Assembly: GCA_028023455.1 (NCBI GenBank)
Contig: JAQFVV010000027.1
Location: 6,941,845 to 7,005,844, forward strand
Reading direction: 5' to 3'
DNA: 64,000 nucleotides
Source: Epiperipatus broadwayi
Lineage: Eukaryota > Onychophora > Udeonychophora > Euonychophora > Peripatidae
Each line of letters opens with the position of its first letter. Within the stretch, counting starts at the first letter, position 1. Both the position numbers and the translations under genes were made by a program. Below are positions 25,245-36,009 of the stretch, one piece after another. The notes beneath the pieces were generated by a model. The model did no database searches, was not told the DNA's origin, and was given only the letters and a program-made list of their open reading frames with translations.

Positions 25245-25698
25245 CATGATCACCACTTCCTAAGCTTACACAAGCTGTTAATATGGTAGCAAACTCCATA
25301 CAGCAATGCCACCTAGTGTAAGCCTAATGGCGGCAAGAAGCTTTGTGTGTAAAATCCCTATCTAGTGCCTACTCATCCAATATCCCCAGACTAGTTTCTA
25401 GCTTGTGACTTTCATCAATAAAAAACCTTGGATCTGAAAATGCTGCACTTAGATCTTGGGATTTTAATGCAACACTCCAGCTGCCACCTTTTACCTATTT
25501 AGTTAACTGTATAGCTATGATCCCAAGATGAAAACACAATAAAGTTTGCAATCCAAACTTATTTGCTTGTATAGCCATATAGATCTGAACCCAATTCAAT
25601 ATCTATACATTTTAGCATCTTTGGGTTTTTAAAAATCACCCTCACTATAATCCTATGGGAAAAGTTGGTGTAAAACCATTAAATCATCACATGACCAC
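25245..25698 (-). mobile_element. family B hammerhead repeat (retrozyme-like), full unit
   Basis: The unit runs from CATGATCACC to ATCATCACATGACCAC and is followed by the start of another unit (25699-25732). Sense is taken as minus, because that strand carries the hammerhead (25383-25424). The core shared with family A, CATATAGATCTGAACCCAAT, lies at about 25577-25596. Family B units also occur at 30890-31490, 33408-33828 and 40008-40668. No protein coding. Confidence 0.75.
25383..25424 (-). ncRNA. hammerhead ribozyme motif, decayed (family B)
   Basis: Minus strand: TTGATGA (one change from CUGAUGA; complement at 25412-25418), a 3-bp stem II, GAAA (complement at 25395-25398), CTAGTC, then TGGGGA. 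Cleavage would fall between 25389 and 25388. The stem I partner has become T-rich, so pairing is weak. Probably inactive. Confidence 0.55.
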
Positions 25699-25732
25699 TA
25701 TTATATGCTTAAACAAACTGCTAAAACAGTAG

Positions 25733-25870
25733 CAAGGCTCCTCACTGATGAAAGCCACAAGGTAGAAACTAGTCTGTGGATATTGAATGTGTAGGCATTA
25801 GATCATCCATTGATTACTAAAGCTTGCACTAGGTGGTGCTTCTGTATGCAGAGTTTGCTACTGTTTAACT
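25733..25870 (+). mobile_element. family B fragment, inverted
   Basis: A partial family B copy in opposite orientation to 25245-25698, forming an imperfect foldback with it. It begins at the hammerhead and ends in the GCTTGCACTAGGTGGTG segment typical of the family's end. Confidence 0.75.
25739..25780 (+). ncRNA. hammerhead ribozyme, conserved core (family B)
   Basis: TCCTCA (stem I, 25739-25744), CTGATGA (25745-25751), a weak stem II (one side AAGCC, other side GGTA), GAAA (25765-25768), CTAGTC (cleavage after 25774), TGTGGA (25775-25780). Both invariant boxes are intact and the cleavage triplet is GUC. Stem I has five pairs and one T-T mismatch. Helix III is the four-base palindrome CTAG with no loop, so cis cleavage would favour a dimer. 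Confidence 0.72.
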
Positions 25871-27208
25871 CATTTAGTTCATTTATCAATAATCTGTCTT
25901 ACCTTTACATTTATGCAAAACTCTGTAACTATTCTTCTCTTTTCTGTTAGTTAATTTAAAGATTTATCAAAAATACATATTAAAAATATCTTCAAAATAA
26001 CTCCGTTCTTTTCTTTCAAGTTAAAGTTATTTTAAAAAATCTATAACTTTATTTAGCAATTTTTTATACTTAGTCTTGCAGCATTTTTTTAATTTTTTTT
26101 TTTAAAAACAAAGTATATTTATTCACATTACACGCAAATGACAGATTGTCACAATCTATAAAAAACAATAATTAAAAAATAATCTAGATGTCACTACCTA
26201 TGCATATAATACTCTATTATACACACTAATATATAAAATGAAACAAATACAGTTTTATTTTCAACTTTATATGTAATCTCTGGGCTTGACCAATGGACCA
26301 AACATCAATAAGCATTTCAAAATCCCCACTTCATTATATTGCTCGGTCAATGCGAAATGACATTTGTGTTAACTACCCCCCGATATATATATATGTAAAT
26401 AAATAAAATGTCTGTTAGGGAATAAATATCATAATAAAAAATAATAATGAATTTAACATTGATAATATATTTATTATTTGATCATGGAAAAATATAAGTT
26501 TATCTTTTATTTTGTTCTTGAAAATGTTAAGATTCTCATAAGGAGAGAAATCATAATAAAAGAAACACAGGCAAATTTTATAAATAGAATATCTATAATT
26601 AATTGATAATCTGTTAATATTAAAATTCTAGAATCTTGGGATATGGCTTGACATTTACATCTGGTATATTTGACTTCAAATGACCGTTGGAGAAGGTTAA
26701 GTGATTAACTGAAAGTACTTCTGTAGGTTATATTTTTTATAAATGTGTTATGACCATTATATTCCTTATTATTTTTTATTACAATATATATATATATGTA
26801 ATAGTAATGTGGATAACTACTTTTCACTGAGTTATGAAACATCAACAACTATAAAAGGTTTTGTAATTGTCAACTTTATGTAACTCAGTGGGAGGTATAT
26901 GGCCTAATTCAAACTTTCGTGGAAGAGTCCCACTGCTTACTCATTTTAAAAATCATTCAAGAGAAGAATTTTAAGTCAAATATTTGAAATATAAATACAG
27001 TATTATTTTCAACTTTATATATATATCACAGTCTTGATCAGTGAACAAAATGCTGTTGAGTTTTTCAATGCCTCCCATTTTACTAGATTTGTCAACCAAT
27101 GCATAATGACCATCTACATTGCCCTGGGTGTATATAAGAATTAGAAATCTAATAACCTTTTCAAACAATGGGGAATCTATTACAATTCAGATGTAAACTA
27201 ATATATAT
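25871..27208. other. intergenic with a duplicated repeat G
   Basis: Positions 26245-26375 and 26990-27125 are diverged direct copies of one repeat (shared word TATTTTCAACTTTATAT, then GACCAATG / GATCAGTG). A hammerhead-like block between them (26687-26720) is listed separately. No gene. Confidence 0.45.
26687..26720 (+). ncRNA. hammerhead-like sequence of Penelope type
   Basis: TTGGAGA (two changes from CUGANGA), stem II AG-GTTAA / TTAAC-T with loop GTGA, GAAA (26711-26714), palindromic GTAC, TT, then CTG. This is the same order as in the Penelope-like element at 38391-38430. The stem I match is poor, so this is a relic. Confidence 0.35.
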
Positions 27209-29302
27209 ATATTGTAACGATCGAAATGAAAGTGAAGATCGAATCTAACCGCAAAAACAATATCTGCACTACAAAGGGCGCCATCTAGGCATTTGAGCCT
27301 AGAAAAATTTATAAAGTAGGCAGATACGCGCTGTTAAGATTCCACTTTCTTTAAATATTCCGACCGTTAGCCCAAGTCACTAGCTCAGTGGAGACGCAGA
27401 GATAAAAATCTATAAATTTTATATCTTAAATATAAAAGAATAAAAGCCACTGCCAGAAATTAACACATAAAAATATTTATTTACGCACATATAAAATAAT
27501 ATTTAAATTTTGAGGAATAAATTTAACGTTTATAATTTTATATTGATCTTTAATTCTAAATTTAAGTAGATTTGCAAATAATGAGTTTACTATTTATTTA
27601 GAGGGTCGAGTATGAATGGACTACATAGGTCTGCATTTGAAAAGAAAATATTCTTCCCTGATTTAACCTTAGGCAACAAATTTCGCAATCAACTGGCGCC
27701 AATCCATCTGATACATTCATGTATTCAATGTAGCATGATACGACAACACAAACTACTATATTGTCAGGAATGTACATCTGAACAATAAGTAGAAATAGAG
27801 AAGAGATTGACTCTCCACCAACAGGAATGTGACATCTGTTGGCAAGTAGATCAATAAACAAAAAACTCCATAGGAATGGGCTGCGGTCTTCTGCCGACTT
27901 ACAAACCCATCCATAGGCAACCAGAGGGTGTGTGGCGTATATCTATAATCCTGCCCATAGTGGACCTCATACTACATCTACTAATTACACAAATATATCC
28001 AATCCATTGAACCAATTCAACTACGAAATGAATAACCTAAGATTACCCTCCCTTAATATAACTTTACAAACTATATAGCCATTCACGCCCGACTTAATTT
28101 TAACATTTAAATATGTTCACACAGATTTGTTTAAAAATGTTGGGTATAGATCGATTACATAGATTCCACGGTCAAAAACATTTCAAAATAAACATAAACG
28201 ATCAAAATACAAAATTATTGATACCGACAATCGCAGAGGGAAACTTATAGGTAACCCAATAGTATTCACCATAAGATACTTGCGTTGTCACCAATAACTT
28301 AAAAGACATCCGAATAAATACATTTTAGATACTCACCGTAAGGTATCATTATTTATCGAATGTCTATATATTTTGATCAAATATGAAAACCAAAATATAA
28401 TTAACCGCAAACGAATCCATGCAAGCGTCTATAAACAACTTAAATTTCATACATTTAAATAATCTTTACCATAAGAAAAAAAAAATGGAAATGTTTATCA
28501 TTCGGAAAACATATAAAATTAAACATTATTAATTTGATTTAAAAACTTACAAAAGTCAGATAAGAGTCCGTTTTAACATTTCAGTTGGCTTGTTTATCAA
28601 TTTGTAAAACTTGACGAACGTTCTTAATTGATTTTAACAATTGTTCATTTCATATAGCTTATGGCCTCTGCTTTCAATTCCCGTGACGCCTCCGTTGGAA
28701 GGTAATGTTCTGGAGATGGTAATAGCTGGTTCAAGGTATCACAGTCTTTTCATTTTTTTATATTTTTTTTATAGAGAGTGTGGTATGTGCGTCATACCAC
28801 ATCTCTCAAACACACAACGCTGGAACTCAATATTTTTTTCTTTTTATAGTCCTCCTATGGATTCCATGAACAAAAACGTCACTGTTCTGTTTTTTCATTA
28901 TGGTCCGGGCCTTTATTTGGCTTCCATTGGTCAAGCTAAAATCCCTTTCTTCTCTTATCTAACTTTCCATCTGACTTTTTAATTAAACAGCTTTTAGATA
29001 ATTAATAAACAATCATTTCCATTTATAGATTACAGGAATTAATTAATACCTGTTTCTATTTTAACTTACGTTATTTTTTTATTAAAATACTTTTATAAAT
29101 CTTTTTTTTTAATAAAAAATACATTCAAATACCTTTTTTTATTTATTAAAAAAAATATTTTTAAAGTTTAGCATCTGTGCGAATGTATATACGTATAACA
29201 AACATTTTTAATTTTAGCGTTTAGTTTTTTACTTTTATTTGCGAACTTTTAAGTTTTTATTTTAAATTAATGTAACGACATATTTATATATCGTTACAAT
29301 AT
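27209..29302. mobile_element. candidate 2.1-kb element with TGTAACG / CGTTACA ends
   Basis: ATATTGTAACGAT (27209-27221) is repeated inverted as ATCGTTACAATAT (29290-29302). TG...CA ends of this form recall LTR or tyrosine-recombinase retroelements, but I see no LTR pair and no coding frame. A second TGTAACGA at 29271 makes a short terminal hairpin (29271-29298), and a 10-bp hairpin GTGGTATG-CATACCAC lies at about 28785-28805. TGGCGCC at about 27694 could be a primer-binding site. It may be a non-autonomous element, or the ends may match by chance in AT-rich DNA. Confidence 0.35.
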
Positions 29303-29439
29303 GTATTAATAAAACAAGACACAAATTGTGTAAGTGTAACTTGCTTTTAAGCTTGAATTAAAATGTTCAATAGAAGGAGCTTAGCAATAACTACAATCAA
29401 GTTTTAATTTATAAGTACCAAAAAAGAAAGAATTCAAAA

Positions 29440-29735
29440 TCTCTATTGGAATGTCCTCATTCCAGACCAATTGGTTTTGAGCTTATGGTTCACCTCAGTA
29501 AGGAGCTAGGACTCCAGGCACTAGATCTAAAATACCAACTCAAAAGTCAGCACTTACCTAATGTGTTACTATCAATTTGAAAACCTGAATTTTTCAGACA
29601 TGTAAATGCTTCAAATCCAGTCTTACAAGTCAAATAGCTATATGGGTCTGAACTCAGTTCAGTTTTACCATATATTAATAGCCTCAGCAATATAACACCA
29701 CAAAAGCCTTCAAGGATACACTTATAATAATTAAT
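29440..29735 (-). mobile_element. family A hammerhead repeat, decayed copy
   Basis: Matches the left half of the palindrome at 38558-39163 (ACTAGATCTAAAATACCAAC, then GAATTTTTCAGAC) and contains the shared core AGCTATATGGGTCTGAACTC at about 29636-29655. The hammerhead on the minus strand (about 29457-29505) keeps CTGAGG but has lost A9 and the G of GAAA. Its palindromic helix III CCAATTGG is still visible. Inactive. Confidence 0.7.
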
Positions 29736-30730
29736 AAAACAAGACACTGTGTGGTACTAATAATTTTAAAGAATCCTTAAATAATTTTATGGCTTTTCAC
29801 ATATGTAATGCGAAAAATATAAATTTATTTTATGGAGCAAACAATTCCCAATAATTACTAAGATGATCCACGTGCAAAATTCCTGAAGAATCATCAATCA
29901 TTGAAATAAACCTGTAAATAATGCCTCACTTTTATCTGGCAAAACAGATTGCCATGGATATAACAGAAGGTGGGTGTTATTTACAGGTTTTTTTAAAATT
30001 GTCTTAGCACCATATATGGAATTGTTTCTTCCATGAATTAGGTTCATATTGTGTGGCTTCATGCCATGGTGGAGTGGGAGATACTGAAGTTTAAAGACCA
30101 TATACTGTGGTTTGCATTTGATACTTAAAGTTCTTATAAATTTTCATCAATAAATCATTTAATTGTTATGGTTTAGTGCAGTGGAAAACCCTCAGCTCAA
30201 GATCATAGATTGGGGCTCTGTTCTGTTACTTATAGTGCTCAAACTTTTTATGAATTCATGGGTAATAATTATTCAATTGCTCTATGTGGTTTAGTGCTAT
30301 TGTAAAGATTTAGATTCTGGATCTTGAAATCCATTGATTATGGCTCTCTATATTATTTTTAGCATCAAATATTCTTACAGACTTCTGAGCAATTAGCTAT
30401 TTGATTGTACACACACACTAAGTCTTAAAATATTACTATCATCAAACATTACTTTTTAATTTTAGCAGCAATCTCTTCTGAAATAAACATAAGTTTGAAT
30501 AAAGTTGCACAGGTAAAAAGGTATTTATCCCATTAGAGGGCGTTGCTAGAATAAAAAAATACTATTTGATGATTGTGATATTTTATAAATGAATTTTAGG
30601 TAGTGATATGCAACTGCTATTACTGATATTTACTCTCACATACTTCGTGCTAAAAAAGAGTAATTAAACATTAATGAAAAAGTATTTTGTAGGGAAATAA
30701 AATGTTATTTGTTGATAAATAATCTATTTT
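29736..30730. other. no gene; degenerate tRNA-like repeats
   Basis: GGTTTAGTGCAGTGG (30172) and GGTTTAGTGCTATTG (30289) begin two diverged direct copies of a tRNA-like short repeat about 117 bp apart. No coding sequence. Confidence 0.4.
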
Positions 30731-31028
30731 GATGTTACAAATGCCACTTTTTAGTAAAAATCTGTTATTGTGCCTATATGCATACACAATCTTATGTTTC
30801 GACTGTCCTGCAGTCTTCTTCAAAGCTATGATATAATGAACAATATAAAATAAAATACTTAACTATAAAAATAAACCTCACATGATCACTATTTCCTATG
30901 CTTGCTTATAACTGTTATTAAAATAGGCAAAAACTCACTATACTTATTGCCACACAGCAAGCTAGAGTAATTAATGGATACCAGAAGGCTTGTGCATAAA
31001 ATCCCCATCTAGTGCCTACTCATCCAAT

Positions 31029-31071
31029 ATCTCCAAACTAGTTTCTGGCTTGTGGCCTTCGTCTGTGAAAC
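31029..31071 (-). ncRNA. hammerhead ribozyme motif, decayed (family B)
   Basis: Minus strand: CAGACGA (CUGAUGA with two changes; complement at 31059-31065), stem II AGGC-CACAA-GCC, GAAA (complement at 31042-31045), CTAGTT, TGGAGA. Inactive by its core changes. Confidence 0.55.
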
Positions 31072-31340
31072 CTTGGAAATGAAAGCACTGCACCTAGATC
31101 TTAGGATCCTAATAGGATATTGGTGGCTATGGTTATTAAAGAACCAAAGACACCAAATTGTATAGATACTGAACTGAGTTCAGACCTATATTACTATATA
31201 AGCTGATGGGCTTGGATTGGAAATATTAATGTATTTTCAATTTACGACTCATAGCTTTGTAGTTAAGTAAAGGTAAGAGGTGCTGCTGGAGTGTTGCATT
31301 GGATCCTAAGATCTAGGTGCAGTGCTCTCAGATCCAAGAC

Positions 31341-31382
31341 TCCTCACAAATGAAGGCCGCAAGCCAGAAACTAGTCTGGGGA
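31341..31382 (+). ncRNA. hammerhead ribozyme motif (family B), one damaged box
   Basis: TCCTCA (31341-31346) pairs fully with TGGGGA (31377-31382) as a 6-bp stem I with one G-T. Stem II is GGC-CGCAA-GCC, GAAA is at 31367-31370, CTAGTC precedes the site after 31376. The first box reads CAAATGA instead of CTGATGA (31347-31353), which should abolish activity. Confidence 0.65.
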
Positions 31383-31615
31383 TATTGGATGAGTAGGCAC
31401 TAGATGGGGATTTTATGCACAAGCCTTCTGGTATACATCGATTACTCTAGCTTGCTGTGTGGCAATACATATATTGAGTTTTTGTCTGTCTTAAAAATAA
31501 ACCTCTGAGGAAGACTGCAGGACAGTCAAAATGTAAGATTATATATGCATGTAGGTACAATTAAAGGTTTTTGCTAAAAAGTGTTCAAAGTAGTGGATAA
31601 ATTGCATTTATATAA

Positions 31616-32460
31616 GATTTTACAGTGAAATAAAAGAAAGTGATGAATTTGGTAATATTTTGGTGTTATTTATTTATAGGGAATAAATATAGACTTTAAT
31701 ATCAATTTTATATATAAATAACAATAACACTGTCCTTGAAATCAGCTATCATTGGTCAGCAATCTCTAATAATTCTCAAAAAGTTACCATGAAGGAGAAA
31801 ACATTAATGATCAGGTTTTCTGATTGTTAGATGGTGGAAATTTTAAATATTTTTTTCTATCATTGCTTATCTGCTAGCTAAAAAATAGACAGTTGTCATT
31901 TGGTAACCAATATTAGGTGGTTAGATGGATTACATAGTTACTATCCTGCTTGAGAATGATTGTAACATTGATTAGAACCAGAAAAAAAAATTTCAGAATG
32001 TTATCATCTTCAGATTTAAATCCAAGATGTAGGCAAGTAGATGACTTGTGTTAGGATTTAATAAGGCATTTTGCTTCAAGTATACTCATTCCTTCTGCAA
32101 CTAAATTTATTGTATTTAAAGGTATTATTTTACCTAATTTTATTGTATGGAAATGAGACTTGGACATCTTGTCAAGGCGACATAAGGCATCGGAATAATT
32201 TTACTGAAGGATGCTCTATAAATTTTTAAAAATGCATAAGACCCTAAGACCAATCAATATATTCTTCAATACGCTGGATGTGATATTTATAAAGTAAATT
32301 AAAGTCACATCATTAGGAGTGGACATGTTTATACATGAGCAATATAATATTTTCTGAAAGGATATTTTATGATTGAATGTGGTTTTTATTGGATGAGTGG
32401 ATGCTGTTTACATTATAATGATTATTTAAAATACATTCTAAAGAAATGCAATGCCGATTG
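31616..32460. other. no gene seen
   Basis: AT-rich. About 32130-32170 (TGGAAATGAGACTTGGACAT) resembles the GNETWT-type segment found after the RT domain in RTE-like LINEs, so a very decayed LINE 3' piece may be present. Nothing firm. Confidence 0.35.
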
Positions 32461-32560
32461 TTTTGTGAACTTTGGCATAAATGGTAGAGCATCTGACATA
32501 GAATTGGGAAGTTCCAGGATTCATCCTGGTAGTTTCAGGTCTGGCCCTCAAACTTCTTGA
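32461..32560 (+). repeat. tRNA-derived short repeat
   Basis: TGGTAGAGCATCTGACA matches the D-arm/A-box region of tRNA-Lys-type genes, and GGATTCATCC (about 32518-32527) matches a B box, at normal tRNA spacing. A TA-rich tract follows (32580-32600). Best read as a SINE head or tRNA pseudogene; it lacks a foldable acceptor stem. Confidence 0.5.
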
Positions 32561-32613
32561 AGAACTCCAAGCGATAAAGCCATATATATATATATATTTT
32601 ATTGGGCATAGTG

Positions 32614-32965
32614 GATGTGATGTGATGTGATGTACTGTAGCTTCTCCTTAAACAAAGTCAAGAATCTCTCAGCAATTATGCCCAGAGAAACCTGTTAGCT
32701 ACTTTATTTTACATTCTCCACTCTAAGTTTTTCCATATTCTGCTCCACCCCATTTCCACAATATAAACTTTGTCAACCCTATAACCTTTATATCTAAATC
32801 CCCCTTATCTTTTCCCAAACCCAGCATAAAAACCAATAATCCACTTTTTGTATAATCACTTTTTTCATATTTATTTTTTCACAACTTCATTATATGTGCC
32901 CTTTCTGTTTTCAAGCATTTCCATTCAATTAACAGATGCCTAATATTTGGAAAATAATATTTGGA
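32614..32965 (-). pseudogene. 3' end of LINE family L (5'-truncated)
   Basis: Matches the 3' ends of the LINE copies at 61770-62130 and 63390-63760 (shared AACCCAGCATAAAAACCA and CCTAAGTTTTTCCCATATTC-like words). A (TGTGA)n repeat at 32614-32631 is the likely 3' tail. Only about 330 bp remain, a typical 5'-truncated LINE insertion. No function. Confidence 0.7.
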
Positions 32966-33027
32966 AAATAGAATAGATACAATAGTACCATTTTCTGAAA
33001 CATATTTTTTTTATTTGGCACTAAAGA

Positions 33028-33110
33028 TACCTATTTACCTACCTACTTATCCACTTATCTATTCCTACCTACCTATTTTTCTATAAATATATCTATTTTT
33101 CTACAACAAT
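33028..33110. repeat. degenerate CTAC/CTAT simple repeat
   Basis: Imperfect tandem tetranucleotides such as ACCTACCTAC, changing to CTAT/TTTC units. Confidence 0.7.
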
Positions 33111-33407
33111 ACACAGTGATGAAGATCTCTAAGTGTTTTTCTGTAAAAGTTAAAAGGTGAAATTGCAAAATATCTATTAAACAGAATAATCGCCCACCTT
33201 GTTTTCAACATGTATATGTGGTTCATAAATTGAGTTGTATAGTCATCATAAAATGGATCTCTAATATATCACTATCTAAAAACTTTCATTGAATGATGAA
33301 CTAATAACAATGCAGATTTAAATTGTAGCAACATATTTTTTTAAGTAGTTTCCTTGACTGTTGAAATATTAATTAATCAAACTATTATTATTAAAATACT
33401 ACCAAAA

Positions 33408-33828
33408 TTTTTGCCCACACAATAGTGCCACCTAGTGCAAACTCTGGTAATCAGTAGATGTTAGAAGATTGTGTGCATCATAATTCCTATCCAGTGTTTT
33501 CCAATCCAATATCCCCAAATTAGTTTCTGGCTTATGGCTTTCATCAGTGAGGAACCTTAGATGTGGGAATGAATCTAGATCTGTGGATCCAATGTGCCAC
33601 ATCTCAAAGAACACACATTATATAATCTTCCTTAACTATAAGATTATGAGCCCAAACTGAAAACACGTTACTGTTTACAATCCAAGCTAATTCACTTGTA
33701 TAGTCATATAGATCTGAAACTAGTTCAGTATTTATATATCTTGGTGTCTTTGGTATTTTTAAAACCATCGTCACCTTCATCCTTTGCCTAGGATTGACAT
33801 TAAACTACTATAGCATTGCATGATCACG
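33408..33828 (-). mobile_element. family B hammerhead repeat, full unit
   Basis: Runs from the AGTGCCACCTAGTGCAA segment through the hammerhead and the shared core (CATATAGATCTGAAACTAGT, about 33705-33724) to GCATGATCACG. Sense strand is minus. It keeps both hammerhead boxes intact, listed separately. Confidence 0.75.
33512..33553 (-). ncRNA. hammerhead ribozyme, conserved core (family B)
   Basis: Minus strand: TCCTCA, CTGATGA (complement at 33541-33547), stem II with loop CATAA, GAAA (complement at 33524-33527), CTAATT, then TGGGGA. Stem I is 6 bp (TGGGGA with TCCTCA, one G-T). Cleavage would be between 33518 and 33517 after AUU, which the H17 rule permits. Helix III is reduced to almost nothing. 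Stem II is only two to three pairs (AGC / GCC), so activity would be modest. Confidence 0.75.
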
Positions 33829-34915
33829 TGATATTATTATTTTTTAACTTTCTGTGAAATTAAATGGCCTGCTGTTTCTGTTTATTTTCTATTTTTATTT
33901 TAAATTAACTACAAGTTTACTTATTTTTTAAAATCTAAATCTACATAATTATCTATCTCAATATATATATATTTTGACTTTTCACCCAATTTTTAACAAA
34001 TGCGTAAAAATGTCGATATCAGATAATTTTAGAATTATTTTAATCTGTAATAACTTATTCTTTTTACAAAATCCGATCATAACACTTTTTTTTTGTTTAC
34101 AGTTCGCGTATGATTTACAAATATAACTCGACTAATTTTTTTTCTTTTTACCTCACTCATATAAAATCTTGACTAACATCTATTTCTGAATGGTCTAGTT
34201 TTTTATTGGATTTTTTCCTATTATACTCATTATTCTCCTTTCATAACCCTCACTCCGTTGCATTCATTAAGACAGATATACTAAACTCTTTACACTTATG
34301 TTAAACCTATTAGAACACATTGTTCCTTTACTTAAGTTTTGATCCTTTTCTGTTCTGTATTCCACACCCCATTTCCCAAAATACTCTTTCTTATCGTTCA
34401 TCTACCTGACTGTATATGATTTATTCATTTTATTCAACTTTCATATCATTTCTTTTTTTCTCATAACTTATCAATATTTTTTGACTTATCTTTGTTAAAA
34501 TTAATATCGTTTTTTGTCCTAAAAGTAGACATATGTTTTTTGCAGAACATCCCCTCTCTTCAAACATAATGATTTTGAAAATATTCTTTACTACATTTTC
34601 TACTTCCAGAACCGTATCTCCCATATCAATCAATTTTAATTTGCTCTATTCGCAGATTTAGGATTTATTACGCCACCTATTGGTAAAATATAAAATTAAA
34701 ATTGTCGTTATTTCTTTATTTTAAGATACGATATAAATGAGCATTATTTATTCTGAAATTAATATCTAGTAATGTAATGCAGCTTTAAAATAGCTTCTTT
34801 TTTTCTCAATTATGAGTTTTTTTTTAGCAGACTTGTTATAAATCAAACTTACTCAGTAATTTTGCTTTATCTCAGACCCTATACTTTGCAATCATAACTC
34901 GTATTTGTTATCAAA
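33829..34915. other. no gene recognised
   Basis: T- and C-rich. A 67-codon minus-strand frame (34430-34633) has no recognisable family. A LINE fragment in antisense is possible from the pyrimidine-rich plus strand but I could not match it. Confidence 0.35.
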
Positions 34916-34995
34916 TAATAATGATGATGATGATGACGACGACGATGATGATGCTGATGACGACGATGATGATGCTGATAATAATAATAATAATA
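34916..34995. repeat. ATG/ACG trinucleotide microsatellite
   Basis: An interrupted run of ATG, ACG, CTG and AAT triplets. The minus-strand poly-His/Tyr frame across it is an artefact of the repeat. Confidence 0.9.
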
Positions 34996-36009
34996 AACAT
35001 CTAGGAGACTTATACACCCAAAAAATCTTTTCTCCGTAATATGTATATATTTTGTAGAATGAATAAGTGATTTAAATATTTTTATTAGTGATATAGTTGT
35101 GATTATGATAATAGAGAATATGGTATGTGAAACAAAATCGAATTGATGAAACACTGGATTTATAACAAGACTTCTAATGAAAAATTCATATAACTGTAAA
35201 AAGTCAAATATTAAATTTATATCATGTTGTAGTTAGTTACTTGCTGAGTTACTTTAAGGTTATATTCTAATTAATAAGGTGATTTTTGATAATGCATTTG
35301 TGGCTCTATGCTTTGATGAATAATCATATGGGTTATTGCACAGGACGTTGAGTAATGTAGAGGGACATCAGCTGGAATGATGATCCTTGGGCCTAGTGCT
35401 CCAGAATCTGCAACTCTACTACTGCATCAAACCATCAAGAATAAAATAATCATCTAATTTATTGCCATGAGATTATAACATTATTTGAATACTGGAAGTG
35501 ATGATCTGAGATATGATTCATAACCTGAATTTTGGCATCTGTCACTCTATCCTATACCATTTCACCCGGGCTCTTAAATTAATGTCATAGCCAATTTATT
35601 CGGAATATATATTTTTAAAATTTACTAATATTGACTTGAGTTTATATGTAGGCATTGTCTCAATCATTTAAAAACTGCCTAGAGATGTGAGATAGCTTAC
35701 CAAAATAAACAATATCTGCTGTATTTTCAGCTAGATTCTATATTTTCATAGAATCATATTAATTATCAAGCAAGGTGTTAAATGATTCTTCCAATTTACA
35801 CTAGATGGCTCTGGAGTGAAGTGGTGGATAGGATTCTTTACTGTAGCTTCAGACAATCTTGAGATACAAGACTTACCAGTGTTCTGGAGTTACAGCATGT
35901 CTTTCCCAGAAGTTTAGTGATTTTATCTTTCATTGTGTAAAGAGTGACCATTTAGCTCAATATTTAATTCCAAGTTAAATAAGGATTCTTATCAAAATGT
36001 TAGATATAC
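34996..36009. other. no gene seen
   Basis: Around 35340-35440 a degenerate tRNA-like repeat appears on the minus strand (GGTTTGATGCAGTAGTAGAG). Otherwise nothing. Confidence 0.4.

Larger units (their letters stand above)
30890..31490. mobile_element. family B palindromic inverted dimer
   Basis: The left arm (30890-31100) and right arm (31280-31490) are inverted copies of family B, sharing GCCTACTCATCCAATATC and its complement. The shared family A/B core (TGAACTGAGTTCAGACC, about 31169-31185) is present once, in the loop region. Each arm carries a hammerhead on its own outward strand. Confidence 0.78.
30731..31615. mobile_element. family F foldback with family B inside
   Basis: The outer arms (30731-30885 and 31490-31615) are inverted copies: ATGTTTCGACTGTCCTGCAG (30794-30813) on the left, GACTGCAGGACAGTC on the right. 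They match the element at 55303-55567, which lacks the insert. A palindromic family B element (30890-31490) occupies the centre. The arms carry a hammerhead-like core related to the Penelope-like element. Confidence 0.75.

Noticed and set aside
28641-28982. 113-codon plus-strand frame
   Set aside because: No recognisable domain, start context or splice sites; aromatic-rich composition fits T-rich non-coding DNA.
34879-35154. Histidine/tyrosine-rich minus-strand frame
   Set aside because: It is the translation of the ATG/ACG microsatellite.
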